Numbered from the stretch's first letter, positions 9,685 to 20,350 are shown. The stretch: 64,000 bases of DNA from Methylomonas paludis (GCF_018734325.1 NZ_CP073754.1:682001-746000), one strand, 5' to 3'. Notes: a model not told the origin generated them from the sequence alone. Numbers and translations are program-made.

Positions 9685-10782
9685 TTAGGATGCGTTCAGC
9701 ATAGCGTCCAGCGCCTGCTTGGCATAACTGGCGGTTTGTGTATCGACTGAGATGCGGTTGACCACATGGCCGGCTGCCAGATTTTCCAGTACCCAGGCCA
9801 AATGCTGGGGATCGGTGCGAAACATAGTGGAGCACATGCTTAAGGTGGGTGCCATAAAATGCACCTGCTTGCCCTGAGCTTTACATTCCTGATTCAGCCG
9901 GTTGACCAGATTCAGCTCGGTTGCTACCAGCCAGCGGGTATGGTCTGGCGCTTCCCGGACAATTTTTAGAATGGTTTCCGTGGAGCCGATATAGTCGGAT
10001 TTTTGGCAGACTTCAAAACAGGCTTCCGGATGAGAAATCACCAAGGTTTCCGGGTAGCGTGCCAGGAAATCATCTATCTGTTCCGGCTGAAAAGCCTGAT
10101 GCACGGAACAAAAGCCTTTCCATAAAATAATTTTTGCCTCACGGATCTGTTGTTCGCTCAGACCGCCCTGGGGTTTATTGAAATCCCAAGTCACCATTTG
10201 TTCCAGTGGGATGCCCATTCGGTACCCGGTATTGCGGCCCAGATGTTGATCAGGGAAGAACAACACTTTTTCGCGTTGGGCAAAGCTCCAGTTCAGGATT
10301 TTTTCGGCATTAGAGGAAGTACAGACGATGCCACCATGTTCTCCGCAAAAACCTTTTAAATCCGCAGCGGAGTTGATATAGGTTACTGGCGTGACGGTGT
10401 TTTCCACGTCAATGATTTGCGCCAGTTGCTCCCAGCATTGCTGCACTTTCACTTTATTGGCCATATCGGCCATAGAGCAACCGGCAGCCAAGTCCGGCAG
10501 GATGGCGATTTGCTCGGGGCGCGATAAAATATCGGCCACTTCCGCCATGAAATGCACCCCGCAAAATACAATATACTCGGCCGCTGATAAGGCCGCTTCC
10601 CTGGATAATTTCAGTGAATCACCGTAAATATCGGCGTGTTTAAAAACTTCATCACGCTGATAATGATGGCCCAGAATAATACAGCGTGAACCGAGTTTTG
10701 CCTTGGCTGCGCTGATGCGGCTATCGCATTCGGCATCATCCAGCAGGGCATAAGCGTGTATGGGTAAAGCAGTGGTGGTCAT
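9685..10782 (-). CDS. nadA: Quinolinate synthase A
   Basis: A 365-residue [4Fe-4S] enzyme that condenses iminoaspartate with dihydroxyacetone phosphate to quinolinate in NAD synthesis. Visible signatures are GHHYQRDEVFKHADIYGDSLKLSREAA, the cysteine in VFCGVHFMAEVADILS, a central ICTSSNA region and MCSTMFRTDPQHL near the C-terminus, which supplies another cluster ligand. The length is normal for the long NadA form. A GAAGG ribosome site precedes the ATG. The downstream neighbour ylqF is convergent. Confidence 0.95.
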   Translation of the reverse strand: MTTTALPIHAYALLDDAECDSRISAAKAKLGSRCIILGHHYQRDEVFKHADIYGDSLKLSREAALSAAEYIVFCGVHFMAEVADILSRPEQIAILPDLAAGCSMADMANKVKVQQCWEQLAQIIDVENTVTPVTYINSAADLKGFCGEHGGIVCTSSNAEKILNWSFAQREKVLFFPDQHLGRNTGYRMGIPLEQMVTWDFNKPQGGLSEQQIREAKIILWKGFCSVHQAFQPEQIDDFLARYPETLVISHPEACFEVCQKSDYIGSTETILKIVREAPDHTRWLVATELNLVNRLNQECKAQGKQVHFMAPTLSMCSTMFRTDPQHLAWVLENLAAGHVVNRISVDTQTASYAKQALDAMLNAS

Positions 10783-10815
10783 GGACTAACCTTCTCACAG
10801 TAAGCACTAAAACCG

Positions 10816-10876
10816 GCTGGCACAGCCAGCTGGACAATTGTGGTCATCACCGGCCCGGCGCTTGTTAGTGCGCCGG
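10816..10876 (-). terminator. Two hairpins between aspS and nadA
   Basis: GCTGGC/GCCAGC (10816-10821 with 10825-10830) and CCGGCGC/GCGCCGG (10855-10861 with 10870-10876) lie between aspS and nadA, both transcribed leftward. Neither has a T-run, so termination is only possible. Confidence 0.4.
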
Positions 10877-10908
10877 ATCGGTATATCAGCCTGTCGGCAG
10901 ACAAAAAA

Positions 10909-12699
10909 TTAATGAGCTTTTTCGTCTTTGCCATCCGGCTTACGCAGTCTGATGCCTAATTCCTTTAATTGTTCCTCGCTGACTGGTGCCGGCGCATTGA
11001 ATAAAGGGCAGGCTGCTGTCTGAGTTTTTGGGAAGGCTATCACATCGCGGATCGAGCTGGCGCCTGTCATCAACATCACCAGTCTGTCCAGACCAAAAGC
11101 AATCCCTCCGTGAGGTGGCGCACCGTATTTCAGCGCATCCAGCAGGAAGCCGAATTTTTCCCGTGCTTCCGCTTCACTAATACCCAGGATTTTGAACACA
11201 ATTTGCTGCATTTCGGTGCGATTGATCCGGATGGAACCGCCGCCCACTTCAGTACCATTCAGCACCAAGTCATAAGCCCTGGATAATGCCGTGCCGGGGG
11301 TGGCTTGCAATTCTTCGGGTGAACAGCTGGGGGCTGTAAACGGATGGTGAATGGCACTGAAACGCTGGGCTTTTTCATCCCAGGCGAACATCGGGAAATC
11401 CACCACCCACAATGGTTTCCAGTCGCCGGTCAGCAGATTTCTGTCCAGGCCCAGTTTTACCCGTAAAGCACCCAGCGCTTCATTGACGATGTGAGCTTTA
11501 TCGGCACCAAAGAAAATCAGATCGCCGTTTTGAGCGCCCACTTTTGCCATGACTTTGGCCCAGACTTCATCGGGGGCAAACTTGACGATAGGCGATTGCA
11601 GGCCTTCGCTGCCGGCACTGAGATCGTTGACTTTAATATAAGCCAGACCTTTGGCGCCGTAAATGCCGACAAATTTGGTTAATTCATCAATATTGCTGCG
11701 GCTTAAATCACCGCCTTCAGGTAGACGCAATGCCACCACCCGGCCTGCCGGATCATTGGCCGGACCGGAAAATACCTTGAAATCCACTTCACGCATTTCA
11801 TCGGCAATATCCACCAGTTCCAGCGGAATCCGCAAATCAGGACGGTCAGAGCCAAAGCGGCGCATCGCTTCAGCATAAGTAATCACCGGAAATTTTTCAC
11901 CGAGATCGACATTGATAATATCGGCAAACAGGCCGCGGATCATGGTTTCCATGATATCCATGATGTTCTGTTCGCTCATGAACGAGGTTTCGATATCCAG
12001 TTGGGTAAATTCCGGCTGGCGATCGGCGCGCAAATCTTCGTCGCGGAAGCAGCGCACGATTTGATAATAGCGATCCATGCCGGCAATCATCAACAGCTGT
12101 TTGTAGAGCTGCGGTGATTGGGGCAAGGCAAAAAACGCATTTTGATGGGTGCGGCTGGGCACGATATAGTCGCGCGCACCTTCGGGGGTGGCTTTGGTTA
12201 AATACGGTGTTTCAATTTCAAAAAACTCGTTAGCATCCAGAAATTGACGCAGATAACGGCTGACATCGCGGCGCACTTTCATTTTTTGTTGCATGACGGT
12301 GCGACGCAAATCGATATAGCGGTACTTGAGCCGGGTTTCTTCATTAACCTCGATATCGCTTTCCAGCGGGAACGGCGGGGTTTCGGATTCATTAAGCACT
12401 TCAATATGCTTACCCAGCACTTCAATCTCACCGGTACCGATATTGGCGTTTTGGGTACCTTCCGGGCGATTACGCACTATGCCTTCAATACGGAGTACAT
12501 ATTCGCTACGGACATGTTCGGCAATGGCAAAACTGTCGGCAGCATCGGGATCAAACACCACCTGAACCAAGCCGGCACGGTCGCGCAAATCAATAAAAAT
12601 AACCCCACCGTGGTCACGGCGGCGGTGTACCCAGCCACACAAGGCAACGGTTTGACCAAGATGTTGGGTGTTCAGTTCTCCACACTTGTGGCTACGCAT
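10909..12699 (-). CDS. aspS: Aspartyl-tRNA synthetase
   Basis: A 596-residue class IIb tRNA synthetase. It starts with the OB-fold anticodon-binding domain ([41 protein letters not shown]). Class II motif 2 follows ([25 protein letters not shown]), then the bacterial GAD insertion, and motif 3 lies near the C-terminus ([13 protein letters not shown]). The length is that of the bacterial type. Like other bacterial AspRS it may be non-discriminating, which the sequence alone does not settle. A FmdB-type gene lies upstream in the same direction. Confidence 0.96.
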   Translation of the reverse strand: MRSHKCGELNTQHLGQTVALCGWVHRRRDHGGVIFIDLRDRAGLVQVVFDPDAADSFAIAEHVRSEYVLRIEGIVRNRPEGTQNANIGTGEIEVLGKHIEVLNESETPPFPLESDIEVNEETRLKYRYIDLRRTVMQQKMKVRRDVSRYLRQFLDANEFFEIETPYLTKATPEGARDYIVPSRTHQNAFFALPQSPQLYKQLLMIAGMDRYYQIVRCFRDEDLRADRQPEFTQLDIETSFMSEQNIMDIMETMIRGLFADIINVDLGEKFPVITYAEAMRRFGSDRPDLRIPLELVDIADEMREVDFKVFSGPANDPAGRVVALRLPEGGDLSRSNIDELTKFVGIYGAKGLAYIKVNDLSAGSEGLQSPIVKFAPDEVWAKVMAKVGAQNGDLIFFGADKAHIVNEALGALRVKLGLDRNLLTGDWKPLWVVDFPMFAWDEKAQRFSAIHHPFTAPSCSPEELQATPGTALSRAYDLVLNGTEVGGGSIRINRTEMQQIVFKILGISEAEAREKFGFLLDALKYGAPPHGGIAFGLDRLVMLMTGASSIRDVIAFPKTQTAACPLFNAPAPVSEEQLKELGIRLRKPDGKDEKAH

Positions 12700-12908
12700 A
12701 ATGTTTCTCTAGATGGTAAGAAGATTTTTGGGCTGTGTTCAGGCAGTCCGGGTTATTTTTCTGGGCAAGACCAATTTGTCTGTCTGGCAATCTCATGCGC
12801 TGTCGCAGCCTATTCAGCTGTGCCGATAAGCCGGTTTCGGAGGGCAAGGCTAGGCAGTTGGCCATTAAAAGCCGGTAACTGCCGGATTCCGCATGGATAG
12901 ACAACGAG

Positions 12909-13178
12909 TTAGTGGCAAGCGCAACTACCGCTGCAACTTTTGCTGGCGGTGCTGGTTTCCGCAGGTTTCGTGTCGCCTGCTACATTCTTTTTGGTGCCGC
13001 TCTTAAAATCGGTTTCGTACCAGCCGGCACCTTTCAGACGAAAGCCGGCAGCAGAAATTTTCTTTTTCAATTCAGCTGCATCGCAGGCGGGGCAAATGAC
13101 TAAAGGTTCTGCGCCCAGTTTTTGTAAAGCTTCATGCACGTGTCCGCAGGCATTGCATTGATATTCGTAAATAGGCAT
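12909..13178 (-). CDS. FmdB-type zinc ribbon protein
   Basis: An 89-residue small protein starting MPIYEYQCNACGH, the signature of the FmdB regulatory family. Two CxxC pairs (CNAC and CPAC) form a zinc ribbon, and the C-terminus is also rich in cysteine (CSGSCACH). The ATG at 13178 is preferred over one four codons upstream because the family starts with MPIYEY. In many Proteobacteria this gene lies just before aspS, as here with a gap of about 209 bp. The exact role is unknown. Confidence 0.85.
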   Translation of the reverse strand: MPIYEYQCNACGHVHEALQKLGAEPLVICPACDAAELKKKISAAGFRLKGAGWYETDFKSGTKKNVAGDTKPAETSTASKSCSGSCACH

Positions 13179-13288
13179 CTGCTTCTCCAAATTAAAGCGT
13201 AATAACAGTTTACTAAGGGTTGATGTTTAATTTTTCAAGACCCTTGGTGATAGAATAAAAATACTATTTTAATAGAAACGTAGCCCTA

Positions 13289-14323
13289 ATGGATAGAATA
13301 AGCATTATACAGCCCGATGATTGGCATTTACACCTCAGAACCGGCTCTGTTTTAAACGCCGTTTTGGCGCATTCTGCCGCCCAGTTTGGTCGCGCCATCG
13401 TCATGCCTAATCTGCGTCCTCCGGTGACTACTGTGGCACAGGCTCAGCAATATCGTGCGGAAATTTTAAACGCTTTGCCGGTTGATGCTACATTTCAACC
13501 GCTGATGACTTTATACCTGACCGGAGCGACCTCTGCTGAAGAAATAGCCGCAGTGGCTGCTGCAGAATTCGTACACGGCTTCAAACTATATCCGGCAGGT
13601 GCCACCACCAATTCTGAGCATGGTGTTGCTGATATCCACAAAGTTTATCCGCTGTTTGCGCAGATGGAAAAGCTGGGTGTACCGCTGTTGCTGCATGGTG
13701 AAGTCACAGACAGCGATTACGATATATTTGATCGGGAAAAAATCTTTATTGATACTCACCTTACTGCTATTACCCGAGAATTTCCAGCGCTGAAAATTGT
13801 TCTGGAACATTTAACAACCCAGCAAGCCGTGGAGTTTGTCAGTGCCGCCAATATCAATGTTGCCGCCACGATTACCCCGCAGCATTTAAAATTTAATCGC
13901 AATGCCATGCTGGCCGGCGGGATACGCCCGCATTTCTATTGTTTGCCTATCCTGAAGCGGGAGACCCACCGTTTGGCCTTGGTGGCGGCGGCGACCAGCG
14001 GCAATGCCAAGTTTTTTCTCGGTACCGATAGTGCGCCACATTTAACCGGTCTTAAAGAAGCCGCCTGCGGTTGCGCCGGTTGTTATAACGCGCCGGTGGC
14101 GTTGGCCTTGTATGCAGAAGTGTTTGATCAGGCCGGAGCATTGGATAAACTGGAAGGCTTTGCCAGTTTTTATGGCGCGGATTTTTATGGTTTGCCGCGT
14201 AACACCCAACGTATTACCCTGCAAAAACAGCCCTGGAGGGTGCCGGATGCCTATCCGCTTGGGGCGGATACCATTACGCCGTTGCTGGCTGGTGAATCTT
14301 TAAGCTGGCAACTGGTTGCGTGA
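13289..14323 (+). CDS. pyrC: Dihydroorotase, class II
   Basis: A 344-residue zinc amidohydrolase that cyclises carbamoyl-aspartate to dihydroorotate in pyrimidine synthesis. Metal-site residues are visible in order: HLH in DDWHLHLRTG, the carbamylated lysine in HGFKLYPAGATTNS, histidines in LLHGEVTD and LEHLTT, and the aspartate in GTDSAPH. This matches the E. coli PyrC type. It is divergent from the FmdB gene. A membrane glycosyltransferase starts about 20 bp downstream and may be cotranscribed. Confidence 0.95.
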   Translation: MDRISIIQPDDWHLHLRTGSVLNAVLAHSAAQFGRAIVMPNLRPPVTTVAQAQQYRAEILNALPVDATFQPLMTLYLTGATSAEEIAAVAAAEFVHGFKLYPAGATTNSEHGVADIHKVYPLFAQMEKLGVPLLLHGEVTDSDYDIFDREKIFIDTHLTAITREFPALKIVLEHLTTQQAVEFVSAANINVAATITPQHLKFNRNAMLAGGIRPHFYCLPILKRETHRLALVAAATSGNAKFFLGTDSAPHLTGLKEAACGCAGCYNAPVALALYAEVFDQAGALDKLEGFASFYGADFYGLPRNTQRITLQKQPWRVPDAYPLGADTITPLLAGESLSWQLVA

Positions 14324-14344
14324 TAAAGCGCTTGGCCGCCGTTG

Positions 14345-15952
14345 ATGGATAAGCTAAGCGATACAGCCAGACAGCGTTTGTACGGCTGGGGAATTTGGCC
14401 GCTGTGGCTGCTATTGACCACCAGCCTGGTTTTTCGCAGCATTATTCCCATTGATGAAACCCGTTATCTGAGTGTGGCTTGGGAAATGTGGCTGCGCAAC
14501 GACTTCCTGGTGCCGTATCTAAACGGCCAGCCCTACAGCCATAAACCGCCCTTATTATTTTGGTTGATTCAAGGCGGCTGGGTGGTGTTTGGCCTGAACG
14601 AATGGTGGCCGCGTTTAGTTGGCCCCGGCTGTGCGTTAATCAATCTGTGGCTGAGCCGTAAATTAGCGTATAGATTGTGGCCGGATGCGCCTGAAGTCGG
14701 CTTGCTGACGCCGTGGATTTTAATCGCCACGCTGCTCTGGACTTTATTTGCCACAGCCGCCATGTTTGACATGCTGCTGGCAGATTGCGTGCTGTTGGCC
14801 ATGTTGGGACTGTTGGTCTTTAATCAAGGCCAGAGCGGAAAAGGCAGCCTGTATCTGGCTGTGGCTATCGGTTTGGGCCTGCTGGCCAAAGGCCCGGTGG
14901 TATTGCTGCACATCCTGCCGGTGGCTTTGTGGCTGAATTTTTGGCGGGGTGATTCCAAAATGGCGCCGAATTGGCTGGCTTTGCCCTGCGCTTTACTGGC
15001 CGGTATTGGTTTGGCTTTAGCTTGGGCTGTCCCGGCCGCCACATTCGGTGGGGCAGATTATGGCCAGGCCATCTTCTGGCATCAGACTGTGGATCGCACC
15101 ATAGGCACCGAGATACACGCTCGGCCGTTTTACTGGTATGTGCTGTTTTTGCCGCTGATTTTGTTTCCCTGGCTGGTCTGGTCACGGCTCTGGCAAAGCA
15201 GCCTGACAGTGCCTTGGCGGGCCGATCCCGGCCTTCGGTTTTGTCTGGTCTGGTTGCTCGGTGGGTTTAGCGTATTTTCCATATTGCCCAGTAAGCAAAT
15301 ACATTATCTGATTCCACTGTTGCCGGCATTTGCCTTATGGGTGGCCAGAATCATCAGCCGGCCCCATGCCCATGCAGATACCGGTGTTGACAAGATTATA
15401 CCGCTGGCTGTTGCCGGTATTGGTCTGGTGTTAATACTACTACCCTATCTGCCGGGCTTATCCAAACTGCATTGGACCCAAACCATTCAGCCCGGTTGGG
15501 GGCTGGCCGTATTTAGCATTGCGGTGTTGCAATTTTTGATTGTGCGCCTTAGCGGTAAACTTTCCTTACTATATCTGGCGGTGAGTATAGTAGTCGCCAT
15601 TGTGATTAGTTTTCGCTGTTTTTTTCAGTATAACGGCGCGGCTTATGATTTAAGGCCGGCGGCAGAACATTTAAAACGCCTGAACGAACAACATATCCCC
15701 TGCGTGTTTATTGGCAATTATCAAGGTCAATTGCATTTTCTGGGGCGTTTAAGTCAGCCCCTGGCAACCATTAACGCTAGCGAAATTATTGAATGGGCTC
15801 GCCGTCACCCGGAGGGTTATCTGATTTCTTTGGAAAAAAACCAGCCCACTGCCGTTGATTATCTGCAGCCACATCGAGAATCTTGGCTGGTATTCAGAAT
15901 GGCTGGCCGATTAACTGGTCCGCAGCTCTGGGCAAATCAAAAGTTGTGGTAA
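14345..15952 (+). CDS. Membrane glycosyltransferase, ArnT/GT39-like
   Basis: A 535-residue integral membrane protein with many hydrophobic segments. The first periplasmic loop holds PIDETRYLSVAWEMW, matching the DE-containing motif of ArnT and other GT39/GT83 enzymes that use polyprenyl-phosphate sugars. Such enzymes transfer a sugar to lipid A or another envelope target. Start at the ATG at 14345; a TTG one codon upstream is in frame. The next two genes (a GT2 transferase and a lipid A synthesis N-terminal-domain protein) form a functional set with it, as in arn-like lipid modification. The true substrate is unknown. Confidence 0.8.
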   Translation: MDKLSDTARQRLYGWGIWPLWLLLTTSLVFRSIIPIDETRYLSVAWEMWLRNDFLVPYLNGQPYSHKPPLLFWLIQGGWVVFGLNEWWPRLVGPGCALINLWLSRKLAYRLWPDAPEVGLLTPWILIATLLWTLFATAAMFDMLLADCVLLAMLGLLVFNQGQSGKGSLYLAVAIGLGLLAKGPVVLLHILPVALWLNFWRGDSKMAPNWLALPCALLAGIGLALAWAVPAATFGGADYGQAIFWHQTVDRTIGTEIHARPFYWYVLFLPLILFPWLVWSRLWQSSLTVPWRADPGLRFCLVWLLGGFSVFSILPSKQIHYLIPLLPAFALWVARIISRPHAHADTGVDKIIPLAVAGIGLVLILLPYLPGLSKLHWTQTIQPGWGLAVFSIAVLQFLIVRLSGKLSLLYLAVSIVVAIVISFRCFFQYNGAAYDLRPAAEHLKRLNEQHIPCVFIGNYQGQLHFLGRLSQPLATINASEIIEWARRHPEGYLISLEKNQPTAVDYLQPHRESWLVFRMAGRLTGPQLWANQKLW

Positions 15953-16127
15953 TTTTATCCGGCGTGCTTATAGGCACCCGTCTGTTAAAGGCGGGAACCT
16001 GGGGGCCGGTATCAAGTCAATAGCCGGAGCTGAAGTCGTTGCAACGCTTAACACCTGCATCGCCAAAATTAAATGTTTGTATTGGGGCGTTTGCTATAAT
16101 TGAAGGCTTTTTCAAGTTTTTGGGTTT

Positions 16128-16853
16128 ATGAAAATTTCTGTAGTAGTGCCGGTTCGAAATGAAGCCGAAAATGTCGAAACACTGATAGCGGAGATTGATC
16201 AGGTATTAAATTCGCTGGAAGGTTATGAAATGATTTTTGTCGATGACGGCAGTAGTGACGATACCGTGGCCAAGTTGCAGAGCCTGCTGCAAAACTATCC
16301 GGCATTGCGAGTCTTAAAACATCGGCATAACTGTGGTCAGAGTCGAGCTATCCATAGCGGTGTGCAGGCCGCGCGATTTAGTTGGATAGCCACACTGGAT
16401 GGTGACGGTCAGAACGATCCCGCTGATATTCCGGCCCTAATTGAAATTTGTCAGCAGCGTAATGATGATCAATTGTGGATGCTGGCCGGGTTTCGGCATC
16501 AGCGTCATGATACCGGCTGGCGGCAGTTTTCGTCCAAATTTGCCAATAGTGTGCGTCAGGCGATTTTACATGATCACACGCCGGACACCGGCTGCGGTTT
16601 GAAGTTATTCAGACGTGACCGCTATTTGAGTTTGCCTTATTTTGATCACTGTCATCGGTTTCTTCCGGCATTGATGCTAATGACCGGCGGGGAGGTGATT
16701 TCGGTCAAGGTCAATCACCGCATACGCAGATTCGGCAAATCCAATTATGGTACTTTGGATAGATTGCTGGTCGGCATTGTCGATATGTTGGGCATGATGT
16801 GGCTAAAAAAACGCTATAGTTTGCCGGTAGTGAGTGAGGTAACACGTGGATAA
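16128..16853 (+). CDS. GT2 glycosyltransferase, polyprenyl-phosphate type
   Basis: A 241-residue GT-A fold transferase without the C-terminal membrane helices of ArnC. It has the N-terminal VVVPVRNEAENVETL, IFVDDGSSDDT and the metal-binding-like ATLDGDGQNDP. It resembles dolichyl-phosphate mannose synthase and ArnC catalytic domains, which charge polyprenyl phosphate with a sugar. The gene overlaps the next one by 8 bp and follows the ArnT-like gene, so it probably makes that enzyme's donor. Confidence 0.82.
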   Translation: MKISVVVPVRNEAENVETLIAEIDQVLNSLEGYEMIFVDDGSSDDTVAKLQSLLQNYPALRVLKHRHNCGQSRAIHSGVQAARFSWIATLDGDGQNDPADIPALIEICQQRNDDQLWMLAGFRHQRHDTGWRQFSSKFANSVRQAILHDHTPDTGCGLKLFRRDRYLSLPYFDHCHRFLPALMLMTGGEVISVKVNHRIRRFGKSNYGTLDRLLVGIVDMLGMMWLKKRYSLPVVSEVTRG

Positions 16854-17124
16854 TGATAGTTTGTGGCTGGCATTCGGCTTTTTCGGGCAGGCCTTATTTT
16901 CGGGGCGCTTTGTGGTGCAATGGTTGGCTAGTGAACGTAAAAAGCGTAGCGTGATACCGGTATTGTTCTGGTATTTCAGTATTCTGGGCGGTATTACCCT
17001 ACTTATCTATGCCATCCATAAAAATGATCCGGTGTTTATTTTTGGGCAAGGCATCGGCTTGCTGATTTATTTTCGCAATCTGTATCTGATCTTGCGTTAT
17101 CACAGTCCGGAATTGTCCGAATAG
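16846..17124 (+). CDS. Lipid A biosynthesis N-terminal domain protein
   Basis: A 92-residue membrane protein with three hydrophobic segments. The motif GQALFSGRFVVQWLASERKKRSVIP is the signature of the LAB_N domain found at the N-terminus of some LpxB proteins and as stand-alone proteins beside GT2 genes. The start is a GTG at 16846 that overlaps the GT2 stop by 8 bp, so translation is coupled. A flippase-like or scaffold role for the lipid-linked sugar is a guess from context. Confidence 0.82.
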   Translation: MDNDSLWLAFGFFGQALFSGRFVVQWLASERKKRSVIPVLFWYFSILGGITLLIYAIHKNDPVFIFGQGIGLLIYFRNLYLILRYHSPELSE

Positions 17125-17168
17125 CTTAGTCACCAAATGGTGCCGACAATAATATTTAAGAGGGTAAT

Positions 17169-17594
17169 ATGCTCTGGTTAAAAGCCTTACATTTAATTTT
17201 TATGGTGACCTGGTTTGCCGGTTTATTCTATTTGCCGCGTTTGTTTGTTTATCACGCCATGAGTGATGACAGCATTAGCCGGGAGCGCTTTAAGGTCATG
17301 GAGTCCAAATTGTATTTCGGCATCATGACGCCAGGCATGATATTAACCCTGGGCTTTGGTGTTTACATGCTGGTTGATTATGCCTGGACACTTTATTCCG
17401 GTAGCTTATGGCTGCATTTAAAGCTTGGGCTATTGGCCTTGCTGGTGGCTTACCATTTGTATTGCTGGAAATGGCTGCTGGATTTTAAACATGACAGAAA
17501 CACCCGCAGTCATGTATTTTTTCGCTGGATTAATGAAATCCCGGTGCTATTCCTACTGGCTATAGTTTTCCTGGCTGTACTTAAACCGTTTTAG
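17169..17594 (+). CDS. hemJ: Protoporphyrinogen oxidase HemJ
   Basis: A 141-residue membrane protein with four hydrophobic segments. It has the HemJ signature near the start (LKALHLIFMVTWFAGLFYLPRLFVYH) and a conserved KLxL segment (LHLKLGLLALLVAYHLYCWKW). HemJ oxidises protoporphyrinogen IX to protoporphyrin IX in heme synthesis in bacteria that lack HemG and HemY. A ribosome site (AGAGGG) lies 6 bp before the ATG. It follows the LAB_N gene by 44 bp. Confidence 0.87.
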   Translation: MLWLKALHLIFMVTWFAGLFYLPRLFVYHAMSDDSISRERFKVMESKLYFGIMTPGMILTLGFGVYMLVDYAWTLYSGSLWLHLKLGLLALLVAYHLYCWKWLLDFKHDRNTRSHVFFRWINEIPVLFLLAIVFLAVLKPF

Positions 17595-17876
17595 CCCATT
17601 GCTTGAAAAAGTCGTGCTTATACCAGACAAATTCGGCTAACTGGCTGTACTGGCTAAGCTTAAGGTAGACGCTGCAGGCTGCGATTTGCTACAATACCCC
17701 AAATTTTATGGGTTCCATTAAAAAATAATAGCCGGAAATTCCTTGATGGGTAGACTGTCTCGGCGGTCTGCACAGATCAAGGTTCTAAATGGCAACAAAT
17801 TTATGTTTTGCTCGCCCGGAAACATGAACAGCGCATCTCGATACAAGTCTTTCACACTCATTTCGGAGAAAACTCT

Positions 17877-18890
17877 ATGGCAATTAAAGTTGCAATTAAC
17901 GGATATGGTCGTATTGGTCGCAACGTTCTGCGCGCCTTATACGAATCAGGTCGTACCAATGAAATTCAGATCGTGGCGATAAATGATTTAGGCGATTCCA
18001 AAACCAACGCCCACTTGACCAAATTTGATACCGTTCACGGCCGTTTCCCTTTCGAAGTTAGCGTCGATGGTGATTATATCGTGGTTAATGGCGACAAAAT
18101 TCGGGTTCTGGCAGAACGCGATCCGTCCAAATTGCCTTGGGCAGAATTAGGCATTGATGTTGTTCACGAATGTACCGGTTTTTTTACCAGTAAAGCCAAA
18201 GCTTCAGCCCATATTCAGGCCGGTGCCAAAAAAGTCATCATTTCCGCACCAGGCGGCAACGATGTCGATGCCACCATCGTTTTTGGTGTTAATGACAGTG
18301 TTCTGAAAGCGTCAGATACCGTCATCTCCAACGCCTCTTGCACCACCAACTGCTTGGCGCCGCTGGTTAAACCATTAATCGACAGCATCGGTGTTGATCA
18401 TGGTTTGATGACCACTATCCATTCCTACACCAACGACCAGGTGTTGACTGACGTCTATCATACCGATTTACACCGTGCCCGTTCTGCAACTCAATCCATG
18501 ATTCCTACCAAAACCGGTGCAGCTGCAGCGGTAGGTTTGGTACTGCCGGAAATGCTGGGCAAACTGGATGGTTTTGCTATGCGCGTACCGACTATCAACG
18601 TCTCTGTTGTGGATTTGACTTTCCAGGCTTCCAGAAACACCACTAAGGAAGAAATCGACAGCGTACTGCGTGCAGCTGCTGCCGGTCCGCTTAAAGGCAT
18701 TCTGGCTATCAATGACGAGCCTTTGGTCTCTTCCGATTTTAACCACAATCCGCATTCATCCATTTACGAAGCGTCCTTAACCAAGGTCATCAGCGGCAAC
18801 TTTGTTAAAGTATTGTCCTGGTACGATAACGAGTGGGGTTTCTCAAACCGGATGCTCGATACTACCGTCGCCTTATTCAACGCCAAATAA
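17877..18890 (+). CDS. gap: Glyceraldehyde-3-phosphate dehydrogenase
   Basis: A 337-residue glycolytic enzyme. The N-terminal [10 protein letters not shown] nucleotide-binding motif and the catalytic [12 protein letters not shown] with its cysteine are present, and the C-terminal [13 protein letters not shown] is complete. I chose the ATG at 17877 ([11 protein letters not shown]), which has a GGAG site upstream; an in-frame upstream start at 17808 would add a tail the family lacks. The gene ends 9 bp before pyk, so the two form an operon for lower glycolysis. The 282 bp in front hold its promoter region. Confidence 0.96.
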   Translation: MAIKVAINGYGRIGRNVLRALYESGRTNEIQIVAINDLGDSKTNAHLTKFDTVHGRFPFEVSVDGDYIVVNGDKIRVLAERDPSKLPWAELGIDVVHECTGFFTSKAKASAHIQAGAKKVIISAPGGNDVDATIVFGVNDSVLKASDTVISNASCTTNCLAPLVKPLIDSIGVDHGLMTTIHSYTNDQVLTDVYHTDLHRARSATQSMIPTKTGAAAAVGLVLPEMLGKLDGFAMRVPTINVSVVDLTFQASRNTTKEEIDSVLRAAAAGPLKGILAINDEPLVSSDFNHNPHSSIYEASLTKVISGNFVKVLSWYDNEWGFSNRMLDTTVALFNAK

Positions 18891-18899
18891 AGGGTATTC

Positions 18900-20345
18900 A
18901 TGCAGTTAAAGAGAACCAAAATCCTGGCTACGCTAGGGCCTGCCACCGATAAGCCCGGCGTTTTGGAAGGCTTGTTCGATGCGGGAATTGATGTTGTGCG
19001 GCTTAACTTCTCGCACGGCTCGGCACAAGATCATATCAATCGTGCAGAACGCGTCAGAGAGCTCAGCAAAAAAACCGGACGCCGGGTTGGCATTCTGGCC
19101 GATTTGCAAGGTCCCAAAATTCGCATTGAGCGTTTTAAAGACTCCAAAATCTGGCTGGAAGAAGGCCAGGATTTTGCGCTCGATATCAATCTTGGCAAAA
19201 CCGACGGTGACAACACTCAGGTAGGTATCAGCTATGAGCCCTTGGCCAGAGAAGTACGGCCCGGCACCCGGTTGCTGCTTGATGATGGCCGGGTAGTGTT
19301 GGACGTGGTTAAAGTCGAAAACAACACCAGGGTATTCACCAAGGTTGTTGTCGGTGGTGATCTGTCCAACAACAAAGGCATCAACCTGCTGGGTGGCGGT
19401 CTGTCGGCGGCGGCTTTAACCGAAAAAGACAAAGAAGACATCAAAACCATCGCAATCATCAGTGCTGATTATGTGGCCATTTCATTTCCGCGCACCGGCG
19501 CAGATATGGAAGAAGCCCGTGCTCTGCTGGAAGCCGAAGGCTGCTATGCCGGTCTGGTGGCCAAAGTGGAACGTGCCGAAGCTATGGACGTAATCGACGA
19601 GATCATTCTGGCCTCAGACGCCATTATGGTAGCGCGCGGCGATTTGGGTGTGGAAATTGGCGATGCCAATTTGCCGGCTGCACAAAAACTGCTGATCAAA
19701 CGTTCCAGAGAACTGAATCGGGTGGTGATTACCGCTACCCAGATGATGGAGTCCATGATAGAAAATCCTATCCCGACTCGCGCCGAAGTGTTTGACGTGG
19801 CCAATGCCATCGTCGACGGCACCGATGCCATCATGCTGTCCGCAGAAACCGCTTCCGGCAAACATCCGATTAAAGCGGTGGAAGCCATGGTGCGTATCTG
19901 TCTGGAAACTGAAAAACAACCGAGTGTGGTCACTTCTCAACACCGTATGGCCGATAGCTTCAGCCGGGTTGATGAAGGCATAGCCATGTCTGCTATGTAT
20001 TTGGCCAATCACACTAAAATCAGCGGTATTGCTTCCTTAACTGAAACTGGTTCCACCACTTTGTGGATGTCCCGTATCAGTTCCGGTATTCCGATATTTG
20101 CCTTTAGTAGTCATGAGAAAACCCTGGGCCGCGTCACTTTATACAGAGGTGTGTTCCCCATCCCGTTTACCCATGAAAAAATGGCTAACGCCGATGTCAA
20201 TCACTACATCATCGACAAGTTGAAAACGCGCGGTGTGGTCAATGTCGGCGACTCCTTCATTATCACCAAAGGCGATGCCACCGGTCATATCGGCGGCACC
20301 AACTCCCTGAAAGTGATCACTGTTGGCGAAGATCCGATCCGTTAG
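18900..20345 (+). CDS. pyk: Pyruvate kinase
   Basis: A 481-residue enzyme that makes ATP and pyruvate from phosphoenolpyruvate. It has the N-terminal RTKILATLGPATD, the catalytic region MVARGDLGVEIG, and ATQMMESMIENPIPTRAEVFDVANAIVDGTDAIMLSAETA. The C-terminal regulatory domain is complete. Its close pairing with gap suggests joint expression. In serine-cycle organisms pyruvate kinase competes with PEP carboxylase for phosphoenolpyruvate. A strong terminator follows. Confidence 0.96.
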   Translation: MQLKRTKILATLGPATDKPGVLEGLFDAGIDVVRLNFSHGSAQDHINRAERVRELSKKTGRRVGILADLQGPKIRIERFKDSKIWLEEGQDFALDINLGKTDGDNTQVGISYEPLAREVRPGTRLLLDDGRVVLDVVKVENNTRVFTKVVVGGDLSNNKGINLLGGGLSAAALTEKDKEDIKTIAIISADYVAISFPRTGADMEEARALLEAEGCYAGLVAKVERAEAMDVIDEIILASDAIMVARGDLGVEIGDANLPAAQKLLIKRSRELNRVVITATQMMESMIENPIPTRAEVFDVANAIVDGTDAIMLSAETASGKHPIKAVEAMVRICLETEKQPSVVTSQHRMADSFSRVDEGIAMSAMYLANHTKISGIASLTETGSTTLWMSRISSGIPIFAFSSHEKTLGRVTLYRGVFPIPFTHEKMANADVNHYIIDKLKTRGVVNVGDSFIITKGDATGHIGGTNSLKVITVGEDPIR

Positions 20346-20350
20346 TCCTG

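Noticed and set aside
12244-12900. A 218-codon plus-strand open frame.
   Set aside because: It is antisense to aspS for most of its length and has no family resemblance; aspS is certain.
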